A stretch of DNA of 64,000 nt from Selenomonas ruminantium subsp. ruminantium ATCC 12561 (GCF_000424065.1 NZ_KE384126.1:55496-119495); one strand, 5' to 3'. Shown: positions 8,534 through 18,191, counted from the stretch's first letter. The notes: generated by a model from the letters alone, not told the origin. Translations and numbers: made by a program.

Positions 8534-9457
8534 ATGCTGGAGCGTTTTATCAATTGGTGTGCTTATATAGGCGATAATCTGTTTCTGTTGACGAATGAAA
8601 CCCGCAAGCGGTTGGAGGCGGATGATGTAAAGGGCATATCTCCGGGGATTGCGTTTTATTTTATCGTAGGATTTATTCCCTTTTTGATTTTTTTGGTCAA
8701 TGTTATTTTATTCTTCACTGTAGCGCGGTTGGATATTGTGGTCAATATGCTCTATGCGTATCTGCCGGTGAAAGTGGCTGTGACATTGGAAATGGATATT
8801 CAGCGGGTGGTGGCGCAGCGCAGTGACTTATGGATGTGGATGGGCCTGTTGTTTTCGCTGGTAAGTTTTCAAGAAGGTCTGGCGGTGATGGTGCGGGCTA
8901 CGGACAGAGAGCATTACGAAATCGCAGATAGAAATGCGGATAGTTTGCTGAAGGTAATGAAATTTTCCTTTTGGGTGCATGGCAAGGCCGTGATTTTCTC
9001 TGTAGGTTTGATTGTGGCGATTATTTTATCCCTGGGGCTGCTGGTATTTGGCGATGCTGTAGTACAGCTTTTATATCAGGCATTTCCTCTGCCGGAATTC
9101 TTTTTGCGGACATGGGACTGGGTGAAATATGTTTTGCCTTTTGGCGCGCTGATTGTTTATCTGACGATATTTTACGTTTTTGCGCCGTATGAGAATCACC
9201 CGGCGGTATTGCCATCAATGGTTGTTTCGGTGATTGTCACCGCAGCCTGGATGGCCGCAACGGGAATATACAGCTGGTTTATGCTGGTTATTCCCAGCAT
9301 AGGAGAAGCTTATGGCCCACTGATGGGGTTGTTTGTACTGTTTCTTTGGTTCCGTTGGATTACCTATATTATCATCATGGGCAATTGTCTCTTGCGGGTA
9401 TGGCAGGAAAGAGATGCTTTGTGGGAGAAATATAAGGAAAAAGGCATTGTAACGTAG
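8534..9457 (+). CDS. YihY/BrkB-family membrane protein, copy 2
   Basis: A 307-residue paralogue of the preceding gene; most residues are identical by eye over the whole length, including VAQRSDLWMWMGLL and YVLPFGALIVYLT. The two form a tandem duplication separated by 29 bases and are probably co-transcribed. The ATG at 8534 has TAAGGTG upstream, equivalent to the start of copy 1. It lacks the basic C-terminal extension of copy 1. Normal length for the family. A small basic protein gene follows. Confidence 0.85.
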   Translation: MLERFINWCAYIGDNLFLLTNETRKRLEADDVKGISPGIAFYFIVGFIPFLIFLVNVILFFTVARLDIVVNMLYAYLPVKVAVTLEMDIQRVVAQRSDLWMWMGLLFSLVSFQEGLAVMVRATDREHYEIADRNADSLLKVMKFSFWVHGKAVIFSVGLIVAIILSLGLLVFGDAVVQLLYQAFPLPEFFLRTWDWVKYVLPFGALIVYLTIFYVFAPYENHPAVLPSMVVSVIVTAAWMAATGIYSWFMLVIPSIGEAYGPLMGLFVLFLWFRWITYIIIMGNCLLRVWQERDALWEKYKEKGIVT

Positions 9458-9478
9458 AACGATAACAGGAGCGTAATT

Positions 9479-9664
9479 ATGGGGCGACTGGTAAGACCGC
9501 ATAAAAAGCATAGAACTTCCTCGGATAGTCTTGTACGAAAAGTTGTCCGAATGGGAAAAGGACTCTTGCGTAGTGTTAAACAGGGGGATTCTAAGGGAAA
9601 TGGTCAATTTTCCGGAAAGCAGGTTGATAAGATTTTGGACGATATGATTAAGTATGAAAAATAG
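9479..9664 (+). CDS. Small basic protein, unknown
   Basis: A 61-residue Lys/Arg-rich protein with a good Shine-Dalgarno (AGGAG) before the ATG at 9479, 21 bases after YihY copy 2. There is no membrane helix or signal peptide and I do not recognise the family. The strong basic character would suit nucleic-acid or membrane-surface binding, but that is a guess. A terminator follows directly, which supports it being the last gene of the operon. Confidence 0.6.
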   Translation: MGRLVRPHKKHRTSSDSLVRKVVRMGKGLLRSVKQGDSKGNGQFSGKQVDKILDDMIKYEK

Positions 9665-9671
9665 ACACAAA

Positions 9672-9700
9672 AAAACCTGCCCTTTCGAGCAGGTTTTTTT
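9672..9700. terminator. Bidirectional terminator between small basic ORF and rpsT
   Basis: Stem AAAACCTGC (9672-9680) pairs with GCAGGTTTT (9689-9697), flanked by an A-run and a seven-T run. It lies between convergent genes. Confidence 0.9.
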
Positions 9701-9717
9701 CTATCTCATTCTGAGAA

Positions 9718-9984
9718 TTACTTAGCGAGTGCGTTCACTTTGCGAGCCAGACGGGACTTTTTGCGAGCTGCGCAGTTCTTGTGGAACACGTGGTTAGCAG
9801 CAGCCATGTCAATGGTCTTGCAAGCAGCTGTGAGGAGGGATTTCGCTTCATCAACGTTTCCAGCCTCAACAGCGTCGAGAACACGACGGGAAGCAGTGCG
9901 TACACGGGACTTCTCAGCAGCGTTCTTCGCACGGCGCTTAGCGTCAGATTTTACACTAAGAATAGATGCTTTAATATTCGGCAA
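9718..9984 (-). CDS. rpsT: 30S ribosomal protein S20
   Basis: An 88-residue S20, a primary 16S rRNA-binding protein. The start is a TTG (9984): the protein then begins with the family N-terminus PNIKASILSVK, and a GAGGGGGGTGA Shine-Dalgarno is correctly placed. The upstream in-frame ATG at 10002 would add residues overlapping that site. Use of TTG may keep expression autoregulated. It is divergent from lepA, an arrangement related to the Bacillus rpsT-gpr-spoIIP-lepA region but without the sporulation genes. Confidence 0.96.
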   Translation of the reverse strand: MPNIKASILSVKSDAKRRAKNAAEKSRVRTASRRVLDAVEAGNVDEAKSLLTAACKTIDMAAANHVFHKNCAARKKSRLARKVNALAK

Positions 9985-10020
9985 GTAGTTCACCCCCCTC
10001 AAATGATTCGTTACCTTGCT

Positions 10021-10049
10021 ATTTTAGCATGACATTTTCCAAAAAGCAA
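10021..10049 (-). promoter_or_regulatory. Promoter of rpsT
   Basis: On the minus strand, TTGCTT (complement of 10044-10049), a 17-base spacer and TAAAAT (complement of 10021-10026) preceded by TGC (extended -10). It lies 37 bases upstream of the rpsT start. Confidence 0.75.
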
Positions 10050-10135
10050 TAGGTTTTATTTTTTTTCTATGGCAAAATCTGCATAACTACGTTATAATAA
10101 CCATTATATGGATAGAAAGTGAAAGGAAAATGACA

Positions 10136-11932
10136 ATGCAGAACAAGCATATTCGCAATTTCTCGATTATCGCGCATATCGACCATGGTAAATCGACCAT
10201 TGCGGACCGGTTGATTGAATATACGGGAACGCTGACGCAGCGGGAGATGGAAGCGCAGGTCCTCGACAGCATGGACTTGGAGCGTGAGCGCGGCATTACA
10301 ATCAAGGCGCAGACGGTGCGCCTTGACTACAAGGGTAAAGATGGGGAGATGTACCAGTTAAACCTCATCGACACCCCGGGGCATGTGGACTTTACCTATG
10401 AGGTTTCCCGCAGCCTGGCCGCTTGTGAAGGGGCGCTGCTCGTGGTAGACGCCGCGCAGGGTGTTGAAGCGCAGACGCTCGCGAACGTCTATATGGCACT
10501 TGAAAATGATTTGGAAATCGTGCCGGTCATCAATAAGATTGACCTGCCCAGTGCTGACCCTGACCGGGTAAAGGAAGAAATCGAAAATACCATTGGTCTT
10601 GATGCCACGGATGCGGTGCTGGCTTCGGCGAAAACCGGCATTGGCATTGAGGAAATCCTCGATGCTATCGTCGAGCGTATTCCGGCCCCGGAGGGAGACG
10701 AAGATGCACCCCTGCAGGCCCTTATCTTTGACTCCTTCTTCGATTCCTACAAGGGCGTTATTGCCCATGTGCGCGTGAAGCAGGGCAAAATCAAGAAGGG
10801 CATGCGCCTCAAGATGATGGCTACGGGCAAGACCTTTGAAGTTACCGATGTGGGCTGCTTTAAGCCGCAGCCGGTGGATGTCGGCGAGCTCAATATGGGC
10901 GAAGTTGGCTTTGTGGCCGGTTCCTTAAAGGACGTCCGTGATGTGCGGGTCGGCGATACCATTACCTTTGCGGACCGGCCGGCGGCAGAACCGCTGCCGG
11001 GCTACCGCGGCGTAACGCCGATGGTCTATTGTGGCCTGTATCCGGTGGAAAGCGCCGATTACGACAATTTAAAGGACGCCCTGGAAAAGATGCAGATCAA
11101 TGATGCGGCCTTGGTCTTTGAGCCGGAAACTTCGGTGGCTTTGGGCTTTGGTTTCCGCTGCGGTTTCTTGGGCCTCTTGCATATGGACGTTATTCAGGAG
11201 CGTTTGGAAAGAGAGTACCATCTGAAACTTATCACCACGGCACCTTCGGTTATTTACCATGTATTCAAGACCGATGGTACGGTCTTAAATGTCAGCAATC
11301 CGGCAGAGCTGCCGCCGCAGACGGAGATTGAGCATATCGAGGAACCGTTCGTTAAGGCGACGGTGATTGTGCCCAATGATTTTGTCGGTGCAGTCATGGA
11401 GATTTCGCAGGACAAGCGGGGCGTGTTCAAGAATATGGACTACCTCGATACCAACCGTGTGATGATTACCTACCATATCCCGCTCAATGAAATCATCTTT
11501 GACTACTTCGACCGCCTGAAGTCGGCGACCAAGGGCTATGCTTCGTTGGACTATGAACTGGCGGATTATCAGGAGTCGAAGCTCGTGAAGGTGGATATCC
11601 TCTTGAACGGCGACCCGGTGGATGCGCTGTCGACGATTGTGCATAAAGATAGAGCGCAGGGCCGTGGCCGTCAGCTGGCGGCCAAGCTTAAGGAAATCAT
11701 TCCGCAGCAGATGTTTGAGATTCCTATTCAGGCGGCGATTGGTTCCAAGGTCATTGCGCGTGAAAACGTGCGGGCACGGCGCAAGGACGTTCTCGCTAAG
11801 TGCTATGGTGGCGATATTTCCCGTAAGCGCAAGCTATTGGAAAAGCAGAAGGAAGGCAAGAAGCGCATGAAGGCTGTCGGCTCGGTGGAAGTGCCGCAGG
11901 AAGCCTTTATGGCGATACTCAAGATAGATTAA
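10136..11932 (+). CDS. lepA: Elongation factor 4 (LepA) GTPase
   Basis: A 598-residue ribosome-dependent GTPase of the EF-G superfamily that acts on the translating or initiating ribosome. The G1 motif is [10 protein letters not shown]3 is DTPGH and G4 is NKID. Domains II, III/V and the LepA-specific C-terminal domain follow in normal order and length. The ATG at 10136 is favoured over the one at 10130 because the AAGGA Shine-Dalgarno is only two bases from the latter. hemW follows after 11 bases, the standard Firmicutes order. Confidence 0.97.
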   Translation: MQNKHIRNFSIIAHIDHGKSTIADRLIEYTGTLTQREMEAQVLDSMDLERERGITIKAQTVRLDYKGKDGEMYQLNLIDTPGHVDFTYEVSRSLAACEGALLVVDAAQGVEAQTLANVYMALENDLEIVPVINKIDLPSADPDRVKEEIENTIGLDATDAVLASAKTGIGIEEILDAIVERIPAPEGDEDAPLQALIFDSFFDSYKGVIAHVRVKQGKIKKGMRLKMMATGKTFEVTDVGCFKPQPVDVGELNMGEVGFVAGSLKDVRDVRVGDTITFADRPAAEPLPGYRGVTPMVYCGLYPVESADYDNLKDALEKMQINDAALVFEPETSVALGFGFRCGFLGLLHMDVIQERLEREYHLKLITTAPSVIYHVFKTDGTVLNVSNPAELPPQTEIEHIEEPFVKATVIVPNDFVGAVMEISQDKRGVFKNMDYLDTNRVMITYHIPLNEIIFDYFDRLKSATKGYASLDYELADYQESKLVKVDILLNGDPVDALSTIVHKDRAQGRGRQLAAKLKEIIPQQMFEIPIQAAIGSKVIARENVRARRKDVLAKCYGGDISRKRKLLEKQKEGKKRMKAVGSVEVPQEAFMAILKID

Positions 11933-11943
11933 AGGAAGATTTT

Positions 11944-13083
11944 ATGCAATGGGGAGTTTATATCCATATTCCCTTTTGCCGGCAGAAGTGCTTTTATTGT
12001 GATTTTCCTTCCTATGCAGGGAAGGAAAAGCTCATGGAAGTCTATACCGAGGCCCTGTGTCAGCAGATTGAGATACAGGGTCTTTCTTTTCGGCAAAAAT
12101 GGGGAAAGCCTGCCACTATTTATATGGGCGGCGGGACGCCTACGGCCTTGCCGCCGCAATACATGGCGCAGGTCTTGCAGGCCGTAAACGATTATATCGG
12201 GCAGGAGATTGCCGAATTTACGGTGGAGTGCAATCCCGGAACCGTAGATGCCGCATATTTACAGCTGCTTCGCGCAGAAGGTGTCAATCGGCTGAGTTTT
12301 GGCGTGCAGAGTTTTCAGGATGAACTTTTGCGCCGTATCGGCAGGATTCACTCTGGTGAGGAGGCCGTGCAGGCGGTGAAGATGGCCCGGCAGGCTGGTT
12401 TTTCAAATATCAGTGTGGATTTGATGTACGGTTTGCCGGGGCAGATCTTAGCGGATTTGCAGGCGAGTGTCCAGCAGGCAGAGGAATTATCGGTCGAGCA
12501 TATTTCCATTTATGGCTTGCAGGTGGAAGAATGTACAGCTTTTGCCCGCATGGAAGAAATGGGCAAGTTAAATCTGCCGTCGGAGGAACAGGCGGAGGTT
12601 ATGTACGATTATATGACCACGGCCCTGCCGGAGCTGGGCTATCGGCGCTATGAGGTGTCCAATTTTGCCAAGGAGGGCTTTGAGAGCCGCCATAACCGCA
12701 GCTATTGGCATGATGTGCCCTATCTCGGGCTGGGGGCGGCGGCGCATTCGTATTTGGCAGGAAAGCGCTATGCGGCAACGGCTGATATCGCAGAATATAT
12801 CGCGGGGATAAAGGCTGGCCGGGATGTAAGAGCGCTCGAAGAAGAACCGACCCGTGAGCATGCCATGGAGGAATTTGCTTTTTTGGCTCTGCGGACGGCA
12901 GAGGGGCTTTCGCGGCAGGCGTTTGCGGATAAGTTCCATGTAGAGCTGGATAGTGTCTATGGTGAGGTTATGGCAAAACTTAGCGAGCAAGGGTTGCTTC
13001 TGGTGGACAAAGCGGGCTGTCGTTTGAGTAAGCAGGGCTTTAAATATGGGAATGTGGCTTTTGCAGAATTTATTTTGGACTAA
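11944..13083 (+). CDS. hemW: Radical SAM protein HemW (heme chaperone)
   Basis: A 379-residue HemW, the coproporphyrinogen III oxidase-like radical SAM protein now regarded as a heme chaperone. The [4Fe-4S] motif is FCRQKCFYCDF (Cys12, Cys16, Cys19), followed by the family segment YMGGGTPTAL and the C-terminal HemN domain. HemW lacks the extra N-terminal part of true HemN, in line with this length. It sits directly after lepA. In Bacillus the next genes would be hrcA-grpE-dnaK-dnaJ; they are absent here. Confidence 0.93.
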   Translation: MQWGVYIHIPFCRQKCFYCDFPSYAGKEKLMEVYTEALCQQIEIQGLSFRQKWGKPATIYMGGGTPTALPPQYMAQVLQAVNDYIGQEIAEFTVECNPGTVDAAYLQLLRAEGVNRLSFGVQSFQDELLRRIGRIHSGEEAVQAVKMARQAGFSNISVDLMYGLPGQILADLQASVQQAEELSVEHISIYGLQVEECTAFARMEEMGKLNLPSEEQAEVMYDYMTTALPELGYRRYEVSNFAKEGFESRHNRSYWHDVPYLGLGAAAHSYLAGKRYAATADIAEYIAGIKAGRDVRALEEEPTREHAMEEFAFLALRTAEGLSRQAFADKFHVELDSVYGEVMAKLSEQGLLLVDKAGCRLSKQGFKYGNVAFAEFILD

Positions 13084-13127
13084 GAGAACAGTTGTAGTAT
13101 AATGTAAGATAATTGTTTTACATGTAA
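13075..13127 (+). promoter_or_regulatory. Strong promoter and palindrome before the deacetylase gene
   Basis: TTGGAC (13075-13080, overlapping the hemW end), 17-base spacer, TATAAT (13098-13103). Downstream is the ten-base palindrome TTACATGTAA (13118-13127), and ATGTAA/TTACAT also pair at 13102-13123, so an operator is possible. Confidence 0.65.
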
Positions 13128-13149
13128 GAATGGTGGAGGCGCAGTTAAG

Positions 13150-14049
13150 GTGAAAAAGGTCGGTTTTCCCAAGGTTATCGGTGTCCTGATGGTTTTGCTG
13201 GTGTTAGGCAGTATAGTGGGTGCGGCCTGGTGGGCAAAGGTAAGGGCGACAGAGCAGGTGGAGCAGGAGCAGGAACCGGGCGTGGAATCCGCGGCTTACA
13301 CATTGGCTAAAGGTGATTACAGTAATCTTACTTATGATAATATCAGCCTTGACCGGCCTGTTTATGACCGTTACACCTTGAAACAGCGGCTGGAAAAAGG
13401 TCTGCCCACAATGCTTCCTGCATTGCCGCATTATACGGCAGAGAAAGTGGCCTATCTGACGTTTGATGATGGCCCGGATAAAACCAATACGCCGGCGATT
13501 TTAGATGTGCTTAAAGCGAATGGTATTCATGCTACTTTTTATGTATTGGGCAGCATGGTGGAGAAGAACCCGGAGGTCCTGAAGCGGATCTTTGCCGAGG
13601 GGCACGCCATTGGCAATCACAGTTATGACCATGATTATGACCGGCTTTATGCCAGCAAGGAAAGCTTCGTGGAAGAATTGGAGCAGACCGATGAAGCCAT
13701 CTTCAAGGTTATCGGCATGCGCCCGTTTATTATCCGCGCTCCCGGTGGGACAGTAGGAATGTTCACCGCAGATTTTTATGAACACCTGAACCTCTTAGGC
13801 TATGTGGAGCATGACTGGAATGTGCTTACAGAGGATGCTACGTCAAAAAGACCTTCAGCAGAGGCACAGATTGGCTATATAGACCGGCGGACGGCAGGCC
13901 ATTTAAAGGATAATATGGCGCTTATCCTCATGCACTGCAATGGCGGCAAAGAGGAAACTGTACGGGCCTTGCCGGGGATTATCGCCAATCTTCGTGCCAA
14001 GGGGTATCGCTTTGGCGTGGTGACGCCCATCACACCGCAGCCATGGTAA
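13150..14049 (+). CDS. Polysaccharide deacetylase (NodB domain), membrane-anchored
   Basis: A 299-residue protein with an N-terminal signal-anchor helix (about residues 9-27), a spacer, and a NodB/CE4 domain. Motif 1 is LTFDDGPD with the catalytic and metal Asp pair, motif 2 is HSYDHD (His-x3-His metal ligands), and later motifs include RAPGG and ILMHCNGG. CE4 enzymes remove N- or O-acetyl groups from peptidoglycan or other glycans; it should act outside the inner membrane. The start is a GTG at 13150. A serine hydrolase gene follows after 25 bases or more. Confidence 0.9.
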   Translation: MKKVGFPKVIGVLMVLLVLGSIVGAAWWAKVRATEQVEQEQEPGVESAAYTLAKGDYSNLTYDNISLDRPVYDRYTLKQRLEKGLPTMLPALPHYTAEKVAYLTFDDGPDKTNTPAILDVLKANGIHATFYVLGSMVEKNPEVLKRIFAEGHAIGNHSYDHDYDRLYASKESFVEELEQTDEAIFKVIGMRPFIIRAPGGTVGMFTADFYEHLNLLGYVEHDWNVLTEDATSKRPSAEAQIGYIDRRTAGHLKDNMALILMHCNGGKEETVRALPGIIANLRAKGYRFGVVTPITPQPW

Positions 14050-14101
14050 TTGACGTATTGGCTTTAGGTAACTTATGATGAGAAGGAAGGAAAGGCTTTC
14101 C

Positions 14102-15040
14102 GTGAAGGTTAAGCGGATTATTACATTTTTTTCTGTACTGGTCGTTTTAGAAGCCGGAGGCATGTTATCGGCAATGTTATGGCAACAGCATGGCAGTGGC
14201 GGAACGGCTGCTCAGGCTGCTGAAAATCTGGTGGCGAAAAGCATTCAGCATGCGCCCAAAGCGGTGGATGAAGAGGAACTTACCGCGCAGACAGTTCGAA
14301 TTATCGGTGATACCAAGAATCAGATGGCCGTTTATTTCCTGCGTCCGGACAGAGAGATAGAACCTTTTGTTTATAATTCTCAGCAGATGGCGCCGGCCAG
14401 CATGATAAAACTATTTGTGATGGCTAAGACCATGCAGGATGTTCATGATGGGAAACTGTCTTTGGAGGAAAAGATTACCATAAAGAAAAGCGATGCGGTG
14501 GGTGGTGCCGGTGTTACTACCTGGTATGATGCCGGGGAACAGCGCACGATTCAGCAGCTTATGACGGTGATGATAACCGACAGCGATAATACCGCTACGA
14601 ATATCCTCATAGACCGCTTGGGGATGCAGAATATCAATCAGTATTTGCAGCAACAGGGATTTAATGATACGGTGCTGGTGTATAAGATGATGATGGGACG
14701 GAAAGGCAAAAAAAAGAATCTGTCCTCAGCGCGTGATATTGGCAAGCTTCTGTCACGCCTTTACTATCATCAGCTGGTGGGCGAGCAGGAAGATGAACTT
14801 ATGCGTGATATCCTTTGCCAGCAGCATGATAAAGAATGTTTCCCGGCGGCACTTCCCGATTATGAGATTGCCCATAAGACAGGTGAGGTTAACGATGTGT
14901 ATGTTGATGGCGGCATATTTTTTGGGCAGAAGGAAGATTTTGTGCTGGTGGTGTTGAGCAATGGCAAAGCAGGTCGTGGCGATGCGATTGAAAGGATGCA
15001 GAATTTAGCGAAGTACTATGCCGGTACTTTGCAGGAATAA
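14102..15040 (+). CDS. Class A beta-lactamase-like serine hydrolase, exported
   Basis: A 312-residue protein with an N-terminal membrane/signal helix and a penicillin-binding fold. The SxxK motif is in APASMIKLF, the SDN motif in DSDNTATN and the KTG motif in AHKTGEVND. Such proteins are either class A beta-lactamases or peptidoglycan hydrolases of the same fold. I see no convincing Glu166-type omega loop, so a house-keeping cell-wall role is as likely as antibiotic resistance. GTG 14102 has an AAAGG site six bases upstream; ATG 14075 is an alternative with a poorer site. Confidence 0.82.
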   Translation: MKVKRIITFFSVLVVLEAGGMLSAMLWQQHGSGGTAAQAAENLVAKSIQHAPKAVDEEELTAQTVRIIGDTKNQMAVYFLRPDREIEPFVYNSQQMAPASMIKLFVMAKTMQDVHDGKLSLEEKITIKKSDAVGGAGVTTWYDAGEQRTIQQLMTVMITDSDNTATNILIDRLGMQNINQYLQQQGFNDTVLVYKMMMGRKGKKKNLSSARDIGKLLSRLYYHQLVGEQEDELMRDILCQQHDKECFPAALPDYEIAHKTGEVNDVYVDGGIFFGQKEDFVLVVLSNGKAGRGDAIERMQNLAKYYAGTLQE

Positions 15041-15073
15041 TGTAAGGTTTTTTGATTAAAGGAGAGATGTATA

Positions 15074-16024
15074 GTGCAGTGGGCGGAAGTCAGCATTCAG
15101 ACAACCCATGAGGCCACCGATGTAGTGGCAGAGATTTACCATGATTTAGGCGCATCCGGGGTGGTGATTGAAGACCCCGAAATGCTCAATAATTACATTG
15201 ATGCCGGCCAGTGGGATTTTTCCGGCATTGAGCGGGCTGAAGATACCAGCGTGGTCACGGTCAAGGCCTATCTGCCGGTGGACGAGGATTTGGACGACAA
15301 ACTGCGTGCTTTTGAACTGCGCATTCAGGAATTCAAGGCGCTTAAAGATGATGAAATCGAAAAAGGCCCTTGCACGATTTCCTGGAATACCGTTCGTGAT
15401 GAGGATTGGGCGGATAATTGGAAAGCCTACTTCCATCCGGAAAAAGTGGGCGGCATGCTGGTCATTAAACCCACCTGGGAAGATTACGAAGCCAGCCCGG
15501 ATGATATCGTGATTGAACTTGACCCGGGTTCTGCTTTTGGTACCGGCACGCATCCGACTACCGCGATGTGCCTGCGGGAGCTGGAAACGCTCGTTAAGGG
15601 CGGTATGCGGATTTTTGACGTGGGCACCGGGTCTGGTGTGCTGTCGATTGCAGCCGCAAAGCTCGGGGCTACGGACGTTACGGCTATGGACTACGACAAG
15701 GTAGCCGTAGAAGTGGCGGCAGAAAATATTCGTCAGAACGGCGTGGAAGATGTGGTCAAGACTGGTGTCAGCGATATTTTGAAATCCTTTGATGGCAAGG
15801 CGGACTTAATCGTGGCCAACATTATCGCCGATATCATCATCATGCTCTTTGATGAACTCGATGAGCATTTGGCCGAAGGCGGCCGTTTGCTGGCCTCGGG
15901 TATCATCTCCGAGCGTCTGGCTGATGTGACGGAAGCCTGTCTGGCCCATGGCTTTGTCGTGGACAAGGTGACGGAAGAAAAAGGCTGGGTGGCCATGACC
16001 ATCAGCCGGGGAGACGATAAATGA
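15074..16024 (+). CDS. prmA: Ribosomal protein L11 methyltransferase
   Basis: A 316-residue PrmA that trimethylates ribosomal protein L11 using S-adenosylmethionine. The N-terminal substrate-binding domain is followed by a Rossmann methyltransferase domain with the family signature GSAFGTGTHPTT and the SAM-binding loop DVGTGSGVLSIAA. The start is GTG 15074 with GGAGAG upstream. The end overlaps rsmE by four bases (ATGA), so the two are translationally coupled. Confidence 0.96.
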   Translation: MQWAEVSIQTTHEATDVVAEIYHDLGASGVVIEDPEMLNNYIDAGQWDFSGIERAEDTSVVTVKAYLPVDEDLDDKLRAFELRIQEFKALKDDEIEKGPCTISWNTVRDEDWADNWKAYFHPEKVGGMLVIKPTWEDYEASPDDIVIELDPGSAFGTGTHPTTAMCLRELETLVKGGMRIFDVGTGSGVLSIAAAKLGATDVTAMDYDKVAVEVAAENIRQNGVEDVVKTGVSDILKSFDGKADLIVANIIADIIIMLFDELDEHLAEGGRLLASGIISERLADVTEACLAHGFVVDKVTEEKGWVAMTISRGDDK

Positions 16025-16758
16025 GACGGCTGTTTTATAAAGGGATGCTTGCCGACACCATCGAAATCACCGGCAGTGATGCCCATCATCTCATGCATGT
16101 GATGCGGGCCAAAGCCGGGCAGGAAGTCACGGTGGTGGATGATGAAGGCAGTGTGGCTCGCATGGAAATGACCGCCTTTCGGGAAGATGCGGTGACGCTG
16201 GTTTTGAAAGAACGGCTCGCGGCTAATACCGAATCCCCGTTGGAATTGGTGCTCGCCCAGTGCCTCTTGAAAGCCGACAAGATGGATTATGTGGTGCAGA
16301 AGGCGGTAGAACTCGGCGTAACGGAAATTGTCCCCGTAAAGAGCCATAACTGCGTGGTGCGCTATGATGCGAAAAAGGCGGCGGCAAGACAGGCGCGCTG
16401 GCAGAAAATCGCCGAAGAAGCGGCTAAGCAGTGCGGGCGTACGGCATTGACAGAAGTGACGCCCATTACGGATTTGTCCATCCTGCTCAAGGAAAATAGT
16501 GGTACGGAAGATACGGAAATTGTCTTTTGTTACGAAAATGAGGACGAAACTACGGTAAAATCTTGTTTGCAGGCGGCGAAGGGCAAGCGGCTTATTCTGC
16601 TTATCGGCCCTGAAGGTGGCTTTACACTTGACGAGGCCGCGAAGGTGCAGGAAGCAGGCGGTAAGGCGGTAACGCTGGGGCCAAGAATCCTGCGGGCGGA
16701 AACTGCGGCAGTAGCGGCCGTGACGGTTGCCCAGTATGAAAATGGCGACTTAGGTTAA
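16021..16758 (+). CDS. rsmE: 16S rRNA m3U1498 methyltransferase RsmE
   Basis: A 245-residue SPOUT-class enzyme that methylates U1498 of 16S rRNA. It has the N-terminal PUA-like domain and the C-terminal trefoil knot with LLIGPEGGF and LGPRILRAETA, both hallmark motifs. The start overlaps the prmA stop by four bases. mtaB follows after 16 bases. The order prmA-rsmE-mtaB is as in other Firmicutes. Confidence 0.96.
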   Translation: MRRLFYKGMLADTIEITGSDAHHLMHVMRAKAGQEVTVVDDEGSVARMEMTAFREDAVTLVLKERLAANTESPLELVLAQCLLKADKMDYVVQKAVELGVTEIVPVKSHNCVVRYDAKKAAARQARWQKIAEEAAKQCGRTALTEVTPITDLSILLKENSGTEDTEIVFCYENEDETTVKSCLQAAKGKRLILLIGPEGGFTLDEAAKVQEAGGKAVTLGPRILRAETAAVAAVTVAQYENGDLG

Positions 16759-16774
16759 GAAAGGAAGAAGTATA

Positions 16775-18073
16775 TTGCCAAAGGTGGCACTTACGACCTT
16801 GGGCTGCAAGGTCAATCAATTTGAAACGGAAACCATGGAAGGCCTGTTCAAGAAAAGCGGTTACGATATCGTGCCCTTTGAGGAAAAGGCGGACTTTTAT
16901 GTAATCAATACCTGCTCGGTGACGAGCTTAGGAGACAGGAAATCCCGGCAGATTATCCGCCGGGCACAGCGTACCAACGATAAGGCAATCATTGCCGTAT
17001 GCGGCTGCTATTCGCAGGTTCACCCGGAAGAAATCAAGGCCATTGAAGGTGTGCGGGTGGTCCTGGGCACGAAGGAACGCAGCAAGATTGTGGAATATGT
17101 GGAACAGGCGGCGCGCGAAGACGGTATCCTGGACGAAGTGGGCAATATCATGGAAGCTCATGAGTTCGAGGATATTCCCATCTACGATATGCCTCAGCGC
17201 ACCCGTGCATTTTTGAAGATTGAGGACGGCTGTCAGAATTTCTGCTCCTACTGCATTATTCCTTATGCCCGCGGCCCGGTGAAGTCGCGGCATTTGGATA
17301 AGATTCACAGCGAAGCCAAGAAACTCGTGGAGGCCGGCTTTAAGGAAATCGTGCTGACGGGCATTCATCTGGGCGCTTATGGCAAGGACTTGGGCGGCGA
17401 AGTCACGCTGGCCGATGCCTGCCGGGAAGTGCTCAAGGTGGAGGGCTTAAAGCGCCTGCGCCTGGGCTCTTTGGAGTCCATTGAACTTTCACCGGATTTA
17501 TTTGCGCTTATCCGCGAAGATGAGCGTTTCTGTGCGCATCTGCATCTGCCCTTGCAGGCAGGTTCCGATGAAGTGCTCAAGGACATGAACCGCCATTACG
17601 ATACGGCAGAGTTTGGCCGCCTGATTGAGCAGGTGGAACGGGAAGTGCCGGGCGTGGCGGTATCCACGGATATTATCGTGGGCTTTCCGGGAGAAACGGA
17701 AGAACAGTTTGCTCGCGGACTGGAATTTGTGGAGAAGATGAACTTCTCCCGCATGCATGTGTTCCCCTATTCCAAGCGCAGCGGTACGCCCGCGGCGGAG
17801 CGCAAGGACCAGATTCAGGAGACGGTGAAAAAGGAACGTGCGCACCGTATGCAGGAACTGGCAGCCCGCAAGACCGAGGAGTTCCATAAGAGCTTTTTGG
17901 GCAAGAGCATGCGTGTGCTGTTTGAAACCAATACCGACGGTGTTACCGATGGACTCACAGATAATTATATCCGCGTTTATACGGACGATGAAGTGGTCTG
18001 CGGGGAGATTTATACCGTTGAGCTGCAGAAGCTGTATAAAGATGGTGTTTGGGGCAGAGTAACATCGCTGTGA
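16775..18073 (+). CDS. mtaB: tRNA methylthiotransferase MtaB (t6A37 to ms2t6A37)
   Basis: A 432-residue radical SAM methylthiotransferase. The N-terminal UPF0004 domain carries three Cys for the auxiliary cluster (LGCKVNQ, NTCSVT, CGCYSQ); the central domain has the radical SAM motif CQNFCSYC; a C-terminal TRAM domain binds tRNA. It adds a methylthio group to t6A37 of tRNAs. The start is a TTG at 16775 with AGGAAG upstream. It ends the prmA operon; hairpin repeats begin seven bases after the stop. Confidence 0.94.
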   Translation: MPKVALTTLGCKVNQFETETMEGLFKKSGYDIVPFEEKADFYVINTCSVTSLGDRKSRQIIRRAQRTNDKAIIAVCGCYSQVHPEEIKAIEGVRVVLGTKERSKIVEYVEQAAREDGILDEVGNIMEAHEFEDIPIYDMPQRTRAFLKIEDGCQNFCSYCIIPYARGPVKSRHLDKIHSEAKKLVEAGFKEIVLTGIHLGAYGKDLGGEVTLADACREVLKVEGLKRLRLGSLESIELSPDLFALIREDERFCAHLHLPLQAGSDEVLKDMNRHYDTAEFGRLIEQVEREVPGVAVSTDIIVGFPGETEEQFARGLEFVEKMNFSRMHVFPYSKRSGTPAAERKDQIQETVKKERAHRMQELAARKTEEFHKSFLGKSMRVLFETNTDGVTDGLTDNYIRVYTDDEVVCGEIYTVELQKLYKDGVWGRVTSL

Positions 18074-18079
18074 TAAGGC

Positions 18080-18158
18080 GCGCGGTGACCGGTAATACCT
18101 TTCCTTCGCTGAGACAGGCTTGTCAAACGCTGCGGAAAGGCATCATCGGTCACCGCGC
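18080..18158. repeat. Hairpin repeat family, unit 1
   Basis: A 79-base imperfect palindrome. The 25-base arms (18080-18104 and 18134-18158) pair with few mismatches. The centre is GACAGGCTTGTC, a variant of the family core GACAAGCTTGTC. The inner arm has TAATAC opposite GCATCA, the mismatch pattern shared by other units. It could also serve as an mRNA 3' end for mtaB. Confidence 0.85.
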
Positions 18159-18191
18159 TTAGTGCGTACATTACAAAGATATGTAAAGGAC

